Origin: [Leptolyngbya] sp. PCC 7376
GTDB lineage: Bacteria; Cyanobacteriota; Cyanobacteriia; Cyanobacteriales; MRBY01
Length of the DNA: 64,000 nucleotides
Assembly (NCBI RefSeq): GCF_000316605.1
Contig: NC_019683.1
Coordinates: forward strand, 2,526,036 to 2,590,035
Direction: 5' to 3'
Shown: positions 31,254-38,781 of the stretch, piece by piece
Position numbering within the stretch: the first letter of the stretch is position 1
How the letters are laid out: each line of letters starts with the position of its first letter
Notes under the pieces: model-generated
The model's input: only the letters and a program-made list of their open reading frames with translations
Told to the model about the DNA's origin: nothing
Database searches by the model: none
Made by a program: the position numbers and the translations under genes

Positions 31254-31622
31254 TTATTCGGATTCAGAAGCATTTTTGCGCGATCGCCGAGCATCGATAA
31301 AACTTTTGACGTAAAACCCCAATGCTGCGGCTGTTGTCAGAAGCATCACACCAATACGAAATATGCCCGCACCATTACCGCTGCCAAGGACACGTAAAAA
31401 GGGTGGCACCAAAGCAGCAAGGGTCGCCAATGCAAGAAACGCAACGACGTGGGCGATCGCCTTGTTATAAGATTTGACTCCTGGTGAAAGGGCGAAAAAT
31501 GCGAGACCTAATCCCACAGGAATGAGCGCAGTAATCGAGCCGCTAGCGACATAGCCCCAAATCCCTAGCAGTACGAGGGAACTGCCATTGACAAGTGTTG
31601 CGAAGAAAGGCGCTTGTTTCAT
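31254..31622 (-). CDS. Small integral membrane protein, 122 aa, unknown
   Basis: ATG 31622. Four predicted TM helices: FATLVNGSSLVLLGIWGYVA, ITALIPVGLGLAFFAL, IAHVVAFLALATLAALV and IFRIGVMLLTTAAALGFYV. The tail is charged (IDARRSRKNASESE). Family not recognised. It is divergent from a TetR-family gene 171 bp away, so it could be a target of that regulator. Confidence 0.65.
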   Translation of the reverse strand: MKQAPFFATLVNGSSLVLLGIWGYVASGSITALIPVGLGLAFFALSPGVKSYNKAIAHVVAFLALATLAALVPPFLRVLGSGNGAGIFRIGVMLLTTAAALGFYVKSFIDARRSRKNASESE

Positions 31623-31669
31623 AAGTGATGCAAAAAAAGATTGAGTTAGAGTATGTCTGAATTTGTGGC

Positions 31670-31701
31670 GCTCTGGAGATAGACGTGACGGGTAGCCAGA
31701 G
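31670..31701. promoter_or_regulatory. Inverted repeat in the divergent membrane protein / tetR gap
   Basis: CTCTGG (31671-31676) and CCAGAG (31696-31701) face each other across 19 bp. Could be an operator or a hairpin; it does not resemble the palindrome at 32482. Confidence 0.3.
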
Positions 31702-31793
31702 TCACCAGGAGTATTTTAAACGGTTACAATTATGTTCTCGAAGAATTTCGTATAATCATGCCTCAGCTATTTTATTCAAGTGTTTTATAACTG

Positions 31794-32390
31794 ATGTCAA
31801 AATCTCAAGAAACACGAGAAAATATTATTAGAAAAGCCGCACCAATTTTTAATCGCCAAGGTTTTGTCGGCACATCAATGTCGGACATCATGAAAGCGAC
31901 AGGTCTAAAGAAAGGTGGCATTTACAATCATTTTAAAAATAAAGATGAGTTGGCGATCGCCGCGTTTGATTTTTACATCGGATTGATTCGAGAGCGTTAT
32001 GGCGAAGTGCTCAAGAGAGAACGTCACGCCATCCCTCGTCTACAGCTCATTGTGACGACATTTTGTGAGGCGTTAAATGCTGAAGACTCACCAATTCAAG
32101 GGGGATGTCCTTTACTGAATACGGCTATTGATAGTGATGATACTCATCCTGTGTTGCGGGAACGAAGTAGAGAAGCGATGGATACTTGGCGACAACTTTT
32201 CGTCAAAATTATCAACTTTGGCATTCGTCATAAAGAAATAAAAGAATCGGTAGATCCTGAAGTCACTTCAACAATTATTATTTCTAATTTAGAAGGGGCA
32301 TTAATGATGAGTAAGCTATACGACGACCGACAACATCTTTGTCAAATCAAAGATCATTTATTTCAGTTTTTTGAAGGTTTAAAAGTGTGA
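31794..32390 (+). CDS. TetR/AcrR-family transcriptional regulator
   Basis: 198 aa, ATG 31794. N-terminal TetR HTH: ARKAAPIF-like helix, then FVGTSMSDIMKATGLKKGGI and YNHFKNKDELA (residues about 22-55). The ligand domain has GGCPLLNTAIDSDD, found in a TetR subfamily that often senses electrophiles or drugs. It probably represses itself and/or the glutathione S-transferase gene that follows on the same strand, where a perfect 14-bp palindrome sits in the gap. Confidence 0.9.
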   Translation: MSKSQETRENIIRKAAPIFNRQGFVGTSMSDIMKATGLKKGGIYNHFKNKDELAIAAFDFYIGLIRERYGEVLKRERHAIPRLQLIVTTFCEALNAEDSPIQGGCPLLNTAIDSDDTHPVLRERSREAMDTWRQLFVKIINFGIRHKEIKESVDPEVTSTIIISNLEGALMMSKLYDDRQHLCQIKDHLFQFFEGLKV

Positions 32391-32481
32391 TTTTTAATTC
32401 CTTGATTTTTATCTAAAAACATTTTTTGGCATAGACTCAGCCAGAAAAATACTGACCAATGAATGCTCTCCGATCTCGGAA

Positions 32482-32495
32482 AGACCGATCGGTCT
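32482..32495. promoter_or_regulatory. Perfect palindrome, likely TetR-family operator
   Basis: AGACCGATCGGTCT is a perfect 14-bp palindrome 92 bp after the tetR stop and 49 bp before the GST start. Size and symmetry fit TetR-family operators, and the AGACC...GGTCT half-sites resemble those of NemR-like members. Confidence 0.65.
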
Positions 32496-32543
32496 CTTTT
32501 GTTGTAAGCTGTAGCAAGCCGTTCAATTTCTGCGGAGAAGATC

Positions 32544-33230
32544 ATGCTGACTTTCCATTACCATCCTCTGTCTCCAATTTCTTTGAGAGTTTGGTTGGCG
32601 CTGCTGGAGAAAGACGTTCCATTTCGCGAAGAAATTGTTGATATTCCGAACGGGGCACAGCGGCGATCGCCTTTTACTGATCTCAATCCGTTTCATCATG
32701 TGCCTGTGATTACGGATGGGGATTTTCGATTAGTAGAATCATTTGCGATTCTTGATTATCTGGAGCTGAAATATCCAGAAAATTCCCTGATGCCTTCTAC
32801 ATCTGAGGCGATCGCCACAATGAAAATGCTTCAGATGGTGACCGCAAACGAGCTATTTCCGTTATTGCCTAAATTAATTGCGGCAATAGATTCACCACTT
32901 CCAGCTCAGGCTCAAGACCGATTGGATAAGGTTTTGACATTTTTTGAGCAGCATTTGAACGGGCAATTATATTTCGGGGGTGATCGCCTCAATCTCGCAG
33001 ATATTGTGGTGGGTGCAGCGATTCCTTTAATGTGTCGTTTGGGGTTAGAGCTGACGGATTATCCAGAGTTAAAAGCTTGGGGCGATCGCCTGACATCGAG
33101 ACCTGCATGGCAGAAAACGAGGGCTTCAGATGAAGAGTTGGCAGCTTGGCGGGCATGGCTCGCACGATATTTGCGGGTGGCGGCGAAAGCAAAACAAAGA
33201 GAGCAACGTCAAACATCATCTGTCAGTTAG
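32544..33230 (+). CDS. Glutathione S-transferase
   Basis: 228 aa, ATG 32544. N-terminal thioredoxin fold with HPLSPISLRVWLALLEKDVP (candidate Ser in the active-site loop), cis-Pro in HHVPVITDG and the glutathione-binding ES pair in RLVESFAILDYLELKYP. The C-terminal helical domain includes LNLADIVVGAAIP. It conjugates glutathione to electrophiles. Location after a TetR gene and a palindrome points to induction by a toxic ligand. The C-terminus is basic and Lys/Gln-rich. Confidence 0.88.
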   Translation: MLTFHYHPLSPISLRVWLALLEKDVPFREEIVDIPNGAQRRSPFTDLNPFHHVPVITDGDFRLVESFAILDYLELKYPENSLMPSTSEAIATMKMLQMVTANELFPLLPKLIAAIDSPLPAQAQDRLDKVLTFFEQHLNGQLYFGGDRLNLADIVVGAAIPLMCRLGLELTDYPELKAWGDRLTSRPAWQKTRASDEELAAWRAWLARYLRVAAKAKQREQRQTSSVS

Positions 33231-33257
33231 TCACAGTAGCGTTTCAAAAAAGTCATT

Positions 33258-36110
33258 CTATTCTGGTTGAATTTGTGGGGCATAGTTTTCGAGCCAAATT
33301 CGCAGCAGTTCTACAGTGATTTGCCAGCGGGATTCTTCGACATCTCCAGCAATATCGTGGATAACGTCATGTTTGCTGAGGGTTTTTAGGGCGGGTTCGA
33401 GGATGTCTGCGCCGAAAGAAAGGAGCTCTAAAAGTTCGGCGGTGGTTAAGCCTGCGGGATGGATGGCAAGGGTTTTAATAATTTGTTGTTGTCCGGCAAC
33501 ATCTTGCGAAGCTTGTCGCCACACGCCATCGAAATAGTAGCGACCCTTCCGGAAAAAGTCCTCGGTGATAATAGCTTCAACATCTTCGGTGGTCAGGAGA
33601 TTATCGCGCTGTTTGGCCTGCTCGAAAACATAATCGTTATAGCGGCGCACAAGCTGAAAACCGATGAGCTGAACGAGATAGGGTTGCCCAAAGGTGAGGT
33701 CATAGATTTTTTGGAGGGCGGCGGGTTCGTAGTCGAGCGGGAAATCTTCAGCAGGGCTAACTAGCAACTGAAATGTGGCTTCGCGGCTCAGGAAACTCAC
33801 ACGGATCGGAATAACGCTAGCGAAGAAGGGCTGGAAATAATCGGCGGTCATTTCCTCTAGGGTGTGGAGTCCGGCAAAGGCGAAGGCGAGTTTTGGACTC
33901 ATCTGGACTAGACCGCGCAAATACCCTAAAAATTCTTTGGAGATTTGTTCTTTTTTGATCAGGTCTTCGAGGGTTTCAAATTCGTCTAGGGCAATAATCA
34001 GGCTATCGCTCTCCATCTCTGCCAAAACCTTTTTGAGGTAGCGTTCAAAGGTGCGTTTGGGGAGTTTAAGTAAATCGTCATCGCTAGGGGGTTCGATATC
34101 TGTGGCAATGGCAATTTCGTCGCTGAGGGCAATGAGGACTTCGCCCACACCTTCTTCGACTTCGCCGAGGCGTTGCAGGTTGATGTAGATGATTTTGCCT
34201 GCGGAACCATTATGGTTGCTGGCATTGCGGAGAATGGAGGTTTTTCCCATGCGGCGATGGCCATAGAGAACGATGGACTGGCGGGTAGTATTGGTAATCC
34301 AGAGTTCTTCGAGTTGGCGCATAATGTCTTCGCGCCCAGCAAAATTCTGACCGACAACGGGATCGCCAACGACATAAGGATTTTGGACAGGTTTAGTGAT
34401 CTCCGCACTACCGATTTCTAGGGCAAGGGGTTCGATGGCAGCTCTCCAAGTTTGGGCAATTTCAATCACTAGATTGCGTTCTGCCGAGGGAAGTTGGTCT
34501 TTGGTTTGGATGATTTTAGTTAGTTCACCAATGGCACGATTGAGAGCAAGAGAGCGAGTCTGGTTACCAATGCCATACAGAAAAAGTTGAGTGTCTTTAA
34601 TAACTCTCTCAAGGGCATAAATAACATCCCATGTTGAAGAATATAAGGATTTTTTCGTTAGAAATGCAGCTAATTGAAGAGAAGCAATTTGCTCAGGCTG
34701 TCGAGCATATCGGCATAGCTTGATGCAATAGACAAGATTGTAAACTTCTTCGCCGTAAGCAATTCCTCTAACTTCAGAGAAAGCGGCTAACGCTTCATTA
34801 AGAGACTTCCTGTTGAGAAACCAAAATCCAGTAGTTACAGCTTGAATGTAGTCTCCTAACTTTGATTGCATTAGTAAGATTTTGTATCTTGCACTTAAAA
34901 AGAATCCATAGTTTAACTTTGGGAACAATATAAACCACGAATAAAAACCAAAATAATCTATGATTCGTATCTTTTTATTGATCTTGACTAACATAAGGTA
35001 CGAAAAGATTAATTCCCAACAAAAGATCTTTTCTCTAATTTCACTTAGCCGATAAATCAATAAATCACTTTGAGTATGCCTGAGATTTTCATCAATCAAA
35101 GTTGCAACCAAGAAAAATTGGTTACTGTATCTTAAGATTTCATTCGATGTATTGAGAGTTTTATCCCAACCCATGAGGAGGTCTTTTTTAAGTGTTTTTT
35201 TAAACTGCCAAAATGGCAGAATACAAACATTTGATGAAACATTAGCTTGGTTGAGACAATGAAAGATAGAAGATACCAAAAAGGCATCAGGACGAAAAAG
35301 CGAAATAATAAAGCAAGAGCAAAAAAACAAAGAAGCCGCAATCAATCCATTTGTAGCCCCCAAGAAGTCAGATGTAATGTAGCGATCTCCAAAATAATCA
35401 TAATGCCCAAAATAATCAGACCAAACATTATAAAGTGAATAATTATAATTGTTATACTGGTAATAAAATAAATCTGTAAACGGATGGGACAAGAAACCAA
35501 TATTATTTATTCCAATCTCACTTAATTTATCTCGAAAAACATCAGCCGGCATATCTCTTATTGTTGTTATACAAAACAGTAAGACCCAAACAATATAGTG
35601 GGATTTTCTAAGAAAAATATACTCATTTAGACTTAGATAAACTCCAACTCCAATACCCCAAAAGCCACCTAAAATAGACGCTAGAATAATAGTTTCATTA
35701 GTATTTAATGCAATTTCTTTTATTGCAATGAGAGATGGATCGAAGACAATTGTTATATCTTTAGGTAATGGCGCTTGATGTTCTTGAGGCAAAGATAATA
35801 GAGAAGCAATTTTCCATGCAAGGCTATCATAAGCCATTAGAAGATTACCGAGAACTACACTCGTAGACAAATAAAATTTTGCTGGATAAGTCGAACGAAA
35901 AAACAATGAAAATAGATAGCACAGACCGTAAAGAATAAAATTCAAAAATAGAATGCCAACGAGAACTTCCCAAGTTAAAGGAAGTCCCGATTTTTGAGAA
36001 GTTAAAAAAACAAGCAAAAAGACCAGATTAGTCAAGACAAATATCTGGATTTTAAAGTTTATTTCTATTTGTTTAATTGTGTTTGGTTTTATTCTGATAA
36101 ATCTCTCCAC
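33258..36110 (-). CDS. Membrane-anchored AAA/STAND-like P-loop ATPase
   Basis: 950 aa, GTG start at 36110. The N-terminal third has about six TM helices (for example IFVLTNLVFLLVFLTS, VLVGILFLNFILYGLCYLF, IILASILGGFWGIGVGVYL). A helical middle follows, then an ORC/STAND-like ATPase introduced by NPYVVGDPVVGQNFAGRED. Walker A is YGHRRMGKTSIL (about 613-623) and Walker B is LIIALDEFE (about 705). A C-terminal winged-helix-like region follows (HPAGLTTAELLELLSF). The 5' two thirds are AT-rich and HIP1-free. It is on the same strand as the Trypco1/trypsin-AAA genes and its ATPase module is similar to theirs, suggesting one conflict system with this as the membrane sensor or effector (inference). 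Confidence 0.72.
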   Translation of the reverse strand: MERFIRIKPNTIKQIEINFKIQIFVLTNLVFLLVFLTSQKSGLPLTWEVLVGILFLNFILYGLCYLFSLFFRSTYPAKFYLSTSVVLGNLLMAYDSLAWKIASLLSLPQEHQAPLPKDITIVFDPSLIAIKEIALNTNETIILASILGGFWGIGVGVYLSLNEYIFLRKSHYIVWVLLFCITTIRDMPADVFRDKLSEIGINNIGFLSHPFTDLFYYQYNNYNYSLYNVWSDYFGHYDYFGDRYITSDFLGATNGLIAASLFFCSCFIISLFRPDAFLVSSIFHCLNQANVSSNVCILPFWQFKKTLKKDLLMGWDKTLNTSNEILRYSNQFFLVATLIDENLRHTQSDLLIYRLSEIREKIFCWELIFSYLMLVKINKKIRIIDYFGFYSWFILFPKLNYGFFLSARYKILLMQSKLGDYIQAVTTGFWFLNRKSLNEALAAFSEVRGIAYGEEVYNLVYCIKLCRYARQPEQIASLQLAAFLTKKSLYSSTWDVIYALERVIKDTQLFLYGIGNQTRSLALNRAIGELTKIIQTKDQLPSAERNLVIEIAQTWRAAIEPLALEIGSAEITKPVQNPYVVGDPVVGQNFAGREDIMRQLEELWITNTTRQSIVLYGHRRMGKTSILRNASNHNGSAGKIIYINLQRLGEVEEGVGEVLIALSDEIAIATDIEPPSDDDLLKLPKRTFERYLKKVLAEMESDSLIIALDEFETLEDLIKKEQISKEFLGYLRGLVQMSPKLAFAFAGLHTLEEMTADYFQPFFASVIPIRVSFLSREATFQLLVSPAEDFPLDYEPAALQKIYDLTFGQPYLVQLIGFQLVRRYNDYVFEQAKQRDNLLTTEDVEAIITEDFFRKGRYYFDGVWRQASQDVAGQQQIIKTLAIHPAGLTTAELLELLSFGADILEPALKTLSKHDVIHDIAGDVEESRWQITVELLRIWLENYAPQIQPE

Positions 36111-36265
36111 ATACCATTGAAATGCTTGTGGAAAATAAAATACCTAGTAGAGTAAACGTAGATAGTCTAGTGGGTTCCAGAGTTGTAGCGGACGATTTAG
36201 TTTCGGCGCGAGGTTTAGCTTTGGGACAGAAGATTTTTCAGACATCGGTTACCAGTGAACAATTA
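36111..36265. other. Intergenic region between the membrane-AAA gene and the PIN toxin gene
   Basis: 155 bp. It contains the near-palindromic CAGTGAACAATTATCAGT (36253-36270), similar to the short ACTG-rich repeats common in cyanobacterial spacers. It should hold the promoter of the membrane-AAA gene. No other feature seen. Confidence 0.3.
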
Positions 36266-36673
36266 TCAGTCACCAAGTTGAGTTTCTGGATTGTTATTCC
36301 AAACAGCGTGATCGTAATGCTCTAAGATTCTTCGATCCTTAGTTAGCAAAATATTGTTATGTAAACTGGCATGGGCAACGATAAGGCGATCAAAAGCATC
36401 ACGAGTCCAAGTGATTTTCAGGGCTTCTTCCACCACCAAATCGAAATCTTTCTGGCAAACTTTCAATCTCGACTTCTTCGCCGCTAAATATTCCAAAATT
36501 GTTTGTGGAGATGATCCCAAACGCTCAATTTCATAGAGATATTGCAGTTCCAAGCGCACCATCGGTGAAATCAAGAGATCATTCTCTTTTATTAATTTCT
36601 CTGCCATAGAAGATAGCTTTTTACTCGCATCCCCATAAAGCCAAATAATCACGTGAGTATCAAGGTAAATCAA
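36266..36673 (-). CDS. PIN-domain toxin (VapC-like ribonuclease)
   Basis: 135 aa, TTG start at 36673 overlapping the antitoxin end by 14 bp. The PIN acidic residues are all visible: Asp in IYLDTHVIIWLYG, Glu in ISPMVRLELQYLYE, Asp in WTRDAFDRLIVAHA and Asp in LLTKDRRILEHY. VapC toxins are Mg-dependent RNases that cut tRNA or rRNA and are held in check by the antitoxin. The pair lies inside the Trypco1/AAA cluster and may stabilise it. Confidence 0.87.
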   Translation of the reverse strand: MIYLDTHVIIWLYGDASKKLSSMAEKLIKENDLLISPMVRLELQYLYEIERLGSSPQTILEYLAAKKSRLKVCQKDFDLVVEEALKITWTRDAFDRLIVAHASLHNNILLTKDRRILEHYDHAVWNNNPETQLGD

Positions 36674-36932
36674 GACTTAACTCATGCTCCCAAGAAATAT
36701 TAACCAAATCATCAGGATCGCCCACGTAGACTTCTGGGTGAGGTTCCAAATCATCCAATTTGTTGTCTGATTCTAAATGTTCTAGAGGAAGAATCTGAAA
36801 TAGCTGACCATCTCGGCTGATTTCTAGGGGATTGCCAGTCTTCAGCACCTCATCTAAGAGCGCATTGATCAGCTCTTGTAGCTCCAGAGGCGTAAAAGTT
36901 TTGATTTGTTCTAAGCTAGGCGACGACATCAT
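36660..36932 (-). CDS. Antitoxin of the VapBC-like pair
   Basis: 90 aa from ATG 36932, supported by AGGGATTGAGT upstream; a TTG at 36938 would add two. It has an N-terminal helical part (LEQIKTFTPLELQELINALL), a short beta pair resembling Phd/VapB dimer folds (GNPLEISRDGQLFQILPLEH) and an acidic toxin-binding tail. It starts 9 bp after the stop of the trypsin-AAA gene and overlaps the PIN gene, so all may be cotranscribed. Confidence 0.75.
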   Translation of the reverse strand: MMSSPSLEQIKTFTPLELQELINALLDEVLKTGNPLEISRDGQLFQILPLEHLESDNKLDDLEPHPEVYVGDPDDLVNISWEHELSLDLP

Positions 36933-36941
36933 ACTCAATCC

Positions 36942-38213
36942 CTAAAACTCACTTTTATATCGATTATAAAGCCGGAAACAAGCCAACATCACCTTTTGCG
37001 GATGCCCCTGAGTGTCTAGCAAAATCCGCATGATTTCCTGATCAGAAAAACGAATCGGTGTCGCTGCCAAACGCAACTGAATAAACATTTTGACCGCTGC
37101 CTCATCCCAGAATGGCGGAGACTCATTTAGACAAACATTTTTAAACGGCGACACATTCCCCGCACTATCCGGAAACAAGCTATCTAGATCCATCGAAGCC
37201 GCCACCACCAAACGCAAGGGTGCATCGCTTCCTTCTGCCAGACCCCGAAGCTGAGAACGAATCTGTAACGTAAAACCTTCCCACTTCATCTTTTCCACTT
37301 CATCCAAGAGCAACAAAATCGGCGGATCAAGTTTGCTAATTGTTCGTCTCAGCCGATAACCCCTGCACGTTTCGATATCTATTTCAGAACACAACGCATA
37401 GTAAAAATCCTCATCATCGTAAATGTCCTGAAAATTCAGATAGACCGGACGACGATATTTTATGAGTTGCCGCTCTGCATGGTGGGCGATCGCCTTCAAA
37501 AAAGAAGACTTACCTACTTGGCGATCGCCGATAACCGCGACACTACTGCCGCTGTTGAGAATTTCAAAAACACTTCGCAGCTCCCGTTCCCGCCCAAAAA
37601 ACAAGTCCGGAGAATCAATGACCCCATTCAGCGGCTTAAAAGGATTTGCTGGAATTTCTACGACCTCCGGTTTTAGCTCTGGGAAAATATCCCACACCAC
37701 ACCCACCGGAATCGCCCGACCACCTAAATCTGAACGGCGATCACGCGTTTTTTTGATTACTCCACAAACTTGATTCGTGCGCTCATTCACCAATGGCGAG
37801 CCACTAAAACCCTTTTGCACCTGACCCAATTTGAACTTAATCAGTTGGCGATCGCCCGTCATCCCTTCATACTCAAATGTCGCCGGATCACCCTGAGCAT
37901 AACCATCCGGATAGCCAAACGTTTTTAGCTTTTCCCGTTCCGCAATCTCATCACAAAAAATGACCCAATCATGGTCAAACTCTTCCGATAGATGCAGCAA
38001 CGCTAAATCAATCTCAGGATTTGGGATCCGAATTTTTGTCACCGAAAAAGAACGCTCACCCCAACAAAGAGACAGGGTGGCGATCGCCCTGTCCTTCACC
38101 ACATGGTTACAAGTCAGCACCAAACCCTGACCGACAAAAAAGCCTGTACCATTAGGCTTTCCAGCGATGTCGATCCGCACCACACAACCTTGCCAATCTC
38201 GGGTCTGCCCCAA
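36942..38213 (-). CDS. Trypsin-like serine protease fused to an AAA ATPase
   Basis: 423 aa, TTG start at 38213, 2 bp after the Trypco1 stop. The N-terminal trypsin-fold protease (residues 1-170) keeps the triad: His in LTCNHVV (about 36), Asp in PEIDLALLHL (about 68) and Ser in KGFSGSPLV (about 136). An ORC/STAND-like P-loop domain follows: FFGRERELRSVF, Walker A VIGDRQVGKSSF (about 234) and Walker B ILLLLDEVEK (about 304). No signal peptide, so cytosolic. Trypsin-NTPase fusions next to Trypco1 are a known signature of NTP-dependent biological conflict systems. It probably becomes an active protease after sensing an invader (inference). Confidence 0.87.
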   Translation of the reverse strand: MGQTRDWQGCVVRIDIAGKPNGTGFFVGQGLVLTCNHVVKDRAIATLSLCWGERSFSVTKIRIPNPEIDLALLHLSEEFDHDWVIFCDEIAEREKLKTFGYPDGYAQGDPATFEYEGMTGDRQLIKFKLGQVQKGFSGSPLVNERTNQVCGVIKKTRDRRSDLGGRAIPVGVVWDIFPELKPEVVEIPANPFKPLNGVIDSPDLFFGRERELRSVFEILNSGSSVAVIGDRQVGKSSFLKAIAHHAERQLIKYRRPVYLNFQDIYDDEDFYYALCSEIDIETCRGYRLRRTISKLDPPILLLLDEVEKMKWEGFTLQIRSQLRGLAEGSDAPLRLVVAASMDLDSLFPDSAGNVSPFKNVCLNESPPFWDEAAVKMFIQLRLAATPIRFSDQEIMRILLDTQGHPQKVMLACFRLYNRYKSEF

Positions 38214-38215
38214 AC

Positions 38216-38524
38216 CTATTCACCCCATTCCAGCGTGATTTTGAGACTTGCCTTTGCCGAATCATCAACAAGTAATGCCGTTAATTGTCCAGATTCCAAA
38301 CCCATTTCCAAACCAAACTCTACCGTTGCTTTTTTCGGTTTGACCGTATCAAACGTTTTTTTGAGTCCCTTAGCAACACCACCCACCACCTTTGTGATCG
38401 CCTCAAACTTCAACGCATCGCCGATTCCCACATCTTCCTCACCACCTTGAGAGCGAGCCTGCACCAGAAATGTTGTGCCATCTTCCAGCTCTACTGTCAC
38501 TAATTCTGTCTGATCGCGATGCAT
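38216..38524 (-). CDS. Trypco1 (trypsin-co-occurring domain 1, CU044_2847-type) protein
   Basis: 102 aa, ATG 38524. Beta-strand start (TELVTVELEDGTTFLVQ), helix with FEAITKVVGGVAKGLKKTF, then ATVEFGLEMGLESG and a final SLKITLEWGE. This is the layout of the Trypco1 family, named for its habit of lying beside trypsin-like proteases in conflict loci, as it does here with a 2-bp spacing. Role unknown; it may be an adaptor or the protease target. Confidence 0.8.
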   Translation of the reverse strand: MHRDQTELVTVELEDGTTFLVQARSQGGEEDVGIGDALKFEAITKVVGGVAKGLKKTFDTVKPKKATVEFGLEMGLESGQLTALLVDDSAKASLKITLEWGE

Positions 38525-38781
38525 TGATTCGTCCTCAAAAACTTAATCTAACCTTAGCTCGAAACAAGCTCAGCGAAACCAGTTTGCCGTACTTCAAAAA
38601 AATCTTCTGTCGCAACAAAAACAGCACATTCATTCATGGCGAATAAATCCGTACTTCCATGTAAGTGCGATGTAAGAAATGCATCATTTGTTACTTAACT
38701 TTGTCAGAAAGCAACCTTATAAGCGGCTGAATCGGGTGGCGATCGCCTATGATCGGACACGTAATTATTACAGGCGGTCAG

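Noticed and set aside
36122-36325. Plus-strand frame of 67 codons between the membrane-AAA and PIN genes
   Set aside because: Runs into the antisense of the PIN gene and has no SD or recognisable product.
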